This document shows positions 55,301 through 61,300 of a DNA stretch of 64,000 nucleotides, one piece after another. Within the stretch, counting starts at the first letter, position 1, and every line of letters begins with the position of its first letter. A program made the translations under genes and the position numbers. The notes under the pieces are model-generated. The model ran no database searches, was not told where the DNA came from, and saw only the letters and a list, made by a program, of their open reading frames with translations. Origin of the DNA: Dromaius novaehollandiae (taxonomy: Eukaryota > Chordata > Aves > Casuariiformes > Dromaiidae); NCBI RefSeq assembly GCF_036370855.1, contig NC_088105.1, positions 7,507,619-7,571,618 of the forward strand, in the 5' to 3' direction.

Positions 55301-58300
55301 AACAGTGTACTCCCAAGAACATTTGCTATGTAAGGCAAGATAGACTGAATTTACCTTGTCAGAATATATGGGAGGGTATATCATTTCTTGCTGATATTCT
55401 GTACTGTTCCTGTTCTTCCGTATATAATCTATTTTTGCATTCTAGAGAACCACAAACGATTCCTTCTGATTTAGAGTTCTTTTGTTCAGCAGACAAACCT
55501 GTTGTGTAATGTTGAGCTAAGCAGTTTAAAAGTCTGGCACGAGTGCATTGCTCTGAGGGTGCATTTTTAAGCTTACAAGTCTCAGTATTTCTAAAGACAA
55601 GAATATTTTAACATTTGACCTTTCTGCAATTACTATTTAAAACAAAATAACTATAAATCCCTTCCTTTTAATAAATCCCAAGTCTTAGTTTCCATGTTTT
55701 TGCAGCGTGGATATATAAAACACTTAAAAGGAAAGCAAAGGCATGTTCTTGGCTCCATTGGGTGGAAAAATCATTCCAAAGCACACACGGAATCCTCTTC
55801 TTCAAAGAATGAAATGTTAAAATAGTTTGGACCATATCCACCCGAAATACTCCAGCTGCTTTCTGTCACTTGAATGACACAAAGCAGTCATTAAGCCAGG
55901 TTTATGGCTCCTCTGTGGCACTGCAGAAACAAAGAGGAGTCCGTGTAAATGGGTGACTTTGCCCATGTTTTTCAACTTGGAATAAGCGAGGCCTATTTCC
56001 CCCGATACGAGTAAGTGCAAGATGGTTCACTAAAATAAATGGAGGATTCTGATCTGATGACATTTTATCATTATTTAAATTTATTTACTTTTAGTTACTT
56101 TCTCACAGATGTGATTATTGGCAGTGCAAGACAGTGGGAAATTAAATATATAGGGCCAAATCTGACCTGTCTTTTAATGAATTTTGCTTAAACTACTTAT
56201 GTGGTATGTTTTCAAATAATGCAGCCTTCTACTGCATGTGCAAAACACTCACAAACGCACCGCATTTTACAGAATTATGCAATTTACATACACAAATGCA
56301 TTTGTACATGCATACAGCTGCAGTAATGGGTTCAATTCTAGCATTCAGTATGAAAATGACCTATTTATCCATATTGTATATTAAGGTTACAGATTGACAT
56401 TTTAAAATTGGATGCTTACTTTCTATGTTTTAGAAGGTTTTGTTTTAGTTTATTATTCACCTGTAAGATAAGAAATGTATTTTTCAACTTTTTAAAGAGT
56501 GTATCCTTTCATATCGTATTTAAATTTATGAAAGCAGTTATATTACAAATATACAGAAATGCTAAAAAAATAATCTTTTTTTTTTTTGACAGTGACAGAA
56601 CGAAGATCATGCTGCTTAGTGATAATGCATTTTCTTCAATACTACAGCCTGGCTGGTCCCTCCCTGAACATCTATAGTCTAACTCTTCAAATGAAACTGC
56701 ATTCAGAGCTTAATAGCCCTAAATAAATGATGTTGTTAGGCTACAGTTTGAAGCTTCCTACAGATGTTTATTTTAAAATAATACTATTAGATTGTGGTCA
56801 TTATAAACAAATATTTTAAAGTCGAGAAGTTCAGATTAAAACACAAACGTCAAGGAAAGCCAAAACATTTTGATTTAAACACAAAACTCAAACATCAGGA
56901 AATCCAGATAGACTCCACTGAAAGCAGAACAGAACTTCTCAGACTCCAGGGCAAATTCTCCCCATGACAACAGTATTCTTTGGCTCTCTAATCATATCAC
57001 TGAGCAGAGAAAAACACTATAAATTTGTGTCATTTAGCATGTAAATTTGTTGCAGACATGTTTGAGAACAATACCTATTTCTTCCGTATGTAATAACCTA
57101 AACTATCAAATCCCTTGGATTCTGGGACTACATTCAAGCAAGAGCGAGAAGACAGCACTTCTACCTAGTACGTAATGCAGAAAGATTAGCTAGCTAACAG
57201 CAACATGGAAAACGGGGGAAAAGGATACCGACCATATGCAGAAGACTCTGATAGAAGTCTCCAAAGCGTGCTGGTATAGTGGATAACGACATAGCTGCCG
57301 TTATAAACTTTGACAGGTTTCAACATGTAAATGCGTGGAGTTTTCTGTGGGAGTAACGCTTATTTGACCTTCAGTTCAGAACTGAAAGCTAAAAGCGGTG
57401 GGATGAACAGTGGGCAGAGACAGAAGGGAAAGTTAGCGTTAACTGTGAAACATTAAACTAGACACATTCTGAATTTCTGAAGCTTTCAGGAGAGGTTTGG
57501 AAAGGTAGTAGAGAGATTTTTTTTTTTTTTTAACAGGAAATGTTGTAATTTCTTGATTGCATTTGCTTTAGATTTGTGAAGCCAAAGGCCAGTATTTATT
57601 TTAACCCCACTGTGACTCAACAACAAAAAAAAAAAAAAAAAGAAAAAAAAAAAAAGGAAGAGAAAGGAATCTTGAAGGAGAAATAAAAGAAAATGTAAGC
57701 TTTTACAATGCCTTATCTACTTGTTTAATGCTTTCCAATGTTGATTTTCCTGGATACCACTTTTCATAAACATGTCAAAGCAGACAATTATCCAACCTGC
57801 TTGTAATTAATGATTTCAGGGTTTAGGGAAGCCTATACAATGTACGCAACCAATGCACAAGGCTCCCTCATGTCCAACTACAGGGAACACATACAATGAG
57901 CTGAGCCGTGGGGCATCAAAAGCCCTACTAATAACATGTTACCAAAATTCTTTAAACTTACATTTGATTTCCATTTTCTATTATGTCAGACTCTCCATTA
58001 CACCCAATAAGATGACTGACATGCTTAAAGCTACTAAAGCTATTAAGCGCTACACTAAAATAAGTATATTCAAACTAAACTAATATTTGAAAGTAAACAA
58101 TCAGCAAATTAGGGATTAATACACTTACCATGAACATTCAGGTTAAAATATTTTTTGGCACTTCCAGCTACATTTTCCACAATACAGATGTACCTGCCGG
58201 TATCTGTTATTTGGGAATTCAAAATCTAAGAAAAAGAAACAAGACTGCAGTAGAACTCATATACAAGACAGCTTACAGTTAAAGCATCATGTTCGGGGGG

Positions 58301-61300
58301 TTCCAGTTTTTTTTTTTTTTATTATTTCACTGGGGCTTTTTTGCCCTACTGTAGGATAAATTGCAGTATTATGAAGAAACCAACCTAAGAAACTTCTTCT
58401 GATGCTATTCCTTTCAAAACCTGCACATTTCAGACCTCCAGAAAAGCCAGTGTAGCATCTATCACATTAAGCTAATTCAAAATTAATAACAAAACAACTA
58501 TTTCCAAAATATTTGAAATAAAAATCTTAATGTTCTATATGCTTTTGTATTTTATTGCATTCCTGATTCATGGCGCAAGAACAGACGGAACTAAGCTCAG
58601 CTCCCTGTTTTAATAATTCCATCTGATTTCATCTATCAATTGAAGTGAGTGCAGTTTTCTTCTTCAGAATAGACTATTTTCTAGAGAAGGTAAATTCTGC
58701 AAAAATTAAATACTGTTAAGGAAACTCAAACAAAACTGACAGCAATAGGTTGTTCTACACAGTAAGCTTTCTGTTTGCAATGTTATTTTAAACCAAATGA
58801 TTTCCCTGATGCAGTTTCACAGCATGACTCCACAAACAGTTAAGTCAGCACAACTGAGGGCACAGCACAGGGGGTGGGGAGTAGCAGCTGAGGGGCAGGG
58901 ACAAGGGACAGACGCTCCTTAGGCTGGCAGCACTTCCAAGATGGGGGGAAAAAAAATACAGCATTGCATACTCTGCAAATCTAGACAAATTCGTCTTTAT
59001 GGGTGGTGTGCTTTTGATGCTAAAAAACAGTTATTCACTTGGTGCTACCTGTAACCTTCTTCCATTGGATAAAAATATGTGTTTGTCATCTTCTGCTAGG
59101 AGGTGGCCATCCTTCTGCCAGGTAACACTTGGAGTAGGGCTGCCACTTGCCACGCAGTCCATCACGGCAATTTTGTTCACAAGCACAGTCACTTCTTCAG
59201 GCAGGTCACCATCAGCTCCACCGATGGACGGCGGTACTACGAAAAAGCAAAATGTCAGAAGAATACTGTGACTTAGTATCTCTCAGTGGTATTTTTTAAG
59301 ATGCCAGAGCAGCAAAACCATACACAAAGTATGGGTTTGCAAAATGAAGTGGTGAAATCTGCAATGAATGCAGTGAAAGATAATGAAATCTCAAGGAATA
59401 GTTCAACACTGGAACAAATCAGTATAACTAAAGGGATTGCACAGAGCTATGCTTATTCACAAGAGCTGTAAGAAAGAAGAGGGGAAAACTAATTTTCCAG
59501 CTAGTCTCTCATGTTCTTTGCTGCTAGAAAGGAGAAGGATTTCCAAGGCAGGCTCCTCTTCCTAACAATAAATCACTGCTTTCCATAACAGATACAAGAA
59601 TAGAAGTAGAGATATAAGCATTTCCCAAGGCAAAACCCTTGAGTACACCAAGAGACAATGCAAGCAGCATATGAAAGCTTTCTGTGCTATGTTTATAAAT
59701 GGATCATACAAAGCATGGACCCTGCAGGCATTCAATGGCTTATCTAAATCATCAATTCACTTGAGACTTGAGGTGTTTGCTGGATACTGTAGAAAATTAT
59801 GACCCATGTAAAAAGAGAAGAGAAGGAAAAAAAAAAGCATAGCACACGAGTTAGCATTTCAAACTGGAGACTGGATTGGGAACAAATGATAGCAAGAAGA
59901 AAAAATATGACTTCTACATACGCCTTTATTGTGAATTGTGATGGGGTAATGCCATTAAGTCTCTATAAAAATAATTTATAAACATATAGAACTAACAGCA
60001 TTAATACCATTTTCATGTAATTCTGCACATTTCTTCAAAACTCTAGTACCCTATGTAAACATATTCATTTCATAATTTGCAAGTATATAGAATATATAAA
60101 CTTCAGAAGCTAAATAATCCTAGAACATAATGCTTCATTAATTTCTGCAGAACTCCTTCTGTTGTTTCCATTTAGAAAGAAAAAGGAAAGCAGGAACACT
60201 CACAGAGCACGCGGACGTCGTAATGAATGGAAGCTTCCCCAGCTTCGTTTACAGCCACGCACATGTATCTCCCCGCATCGTCAGTCTGCGCCCGTGGAAT
60301 CTGTAACACCCTGCCTCCTGGAAGGAAAATGTGTTCAGGATTTAAATCAAGCCGTTTCCCTCACTTCCACGCCACATTTCACTGGAGACCAGAGCAAGCA
60401 AAGTTATGACTGGTCAGCATTTGTTCCAAATTATTAGTAACTAAAGGGCTACGAAGATGATTAGGGGACTGCAGCATCCCTCTTATGAGGAAAGGCTGAG
60501 AGAGCTGGGCCTGTTCAGCCTGGAGAAGAGAAGACTGAGAGGGGATCTTATCAGTGTCTACAAATATCTAAAGGGAGGGTGCCAAGAAGATGAGGCCAGA
60601 CTATTTCCAGTGGTGCCCAGCAACAGGGCAAGAGGCAACAGGCACAAACTGAAGCACAGAAGTTCCATCTGAACATAAGGAAAAACTTCTTTACTGTGAG
60701 GGTGACAGAGCACTGGAACAGGTTGCCCAGAAAGGTTGTGGAGTCTCCTTCTCTGGAGGTATTCAAGAGGCATTTGGACATGGTCCTGTGCAACACGCTC
60801 TAGGTGACCCTGCTTGAGCAGGGGGGTTGGGCTAGATGATCTCCAGAGGTCCCTTCCAACCTCAACCACTCTGTGATTCTGTGATTTTTTTTATTTCCTA
60901 GTTACTTTCTACTGGCAGCTACTTGGAATTCAGCAATATTCTTAATGAAATGTTAGAAAAGAATGATTAATTCCATGGGAAGCAATACACATTCTTCAGT
61001 AATATGCAGCCGCACTGCAAATCGAAAAGAGAAATATTTCTCAGCAAGGTGATAGAGAACTGACTAATCAGCAAAAGGAAATAAAACCACAAAATATTCT
61101 GATTGAACTGTACTGAACTGAAAAAATTCACTTCTAAAGCTTATAGGTACATACTATTTCTACTTTTCACTCTCTTCCTAATTTAAAGGATAGCCCCTTA
61201 AATAGCTTTAGAAACAGAGGATATATTAAGAGTATATTTGGGGAGTGTCTGTCATCAGTCTCCAACCAGATGAGTGGTAGGGAGACAAAAAGGTGTCATC

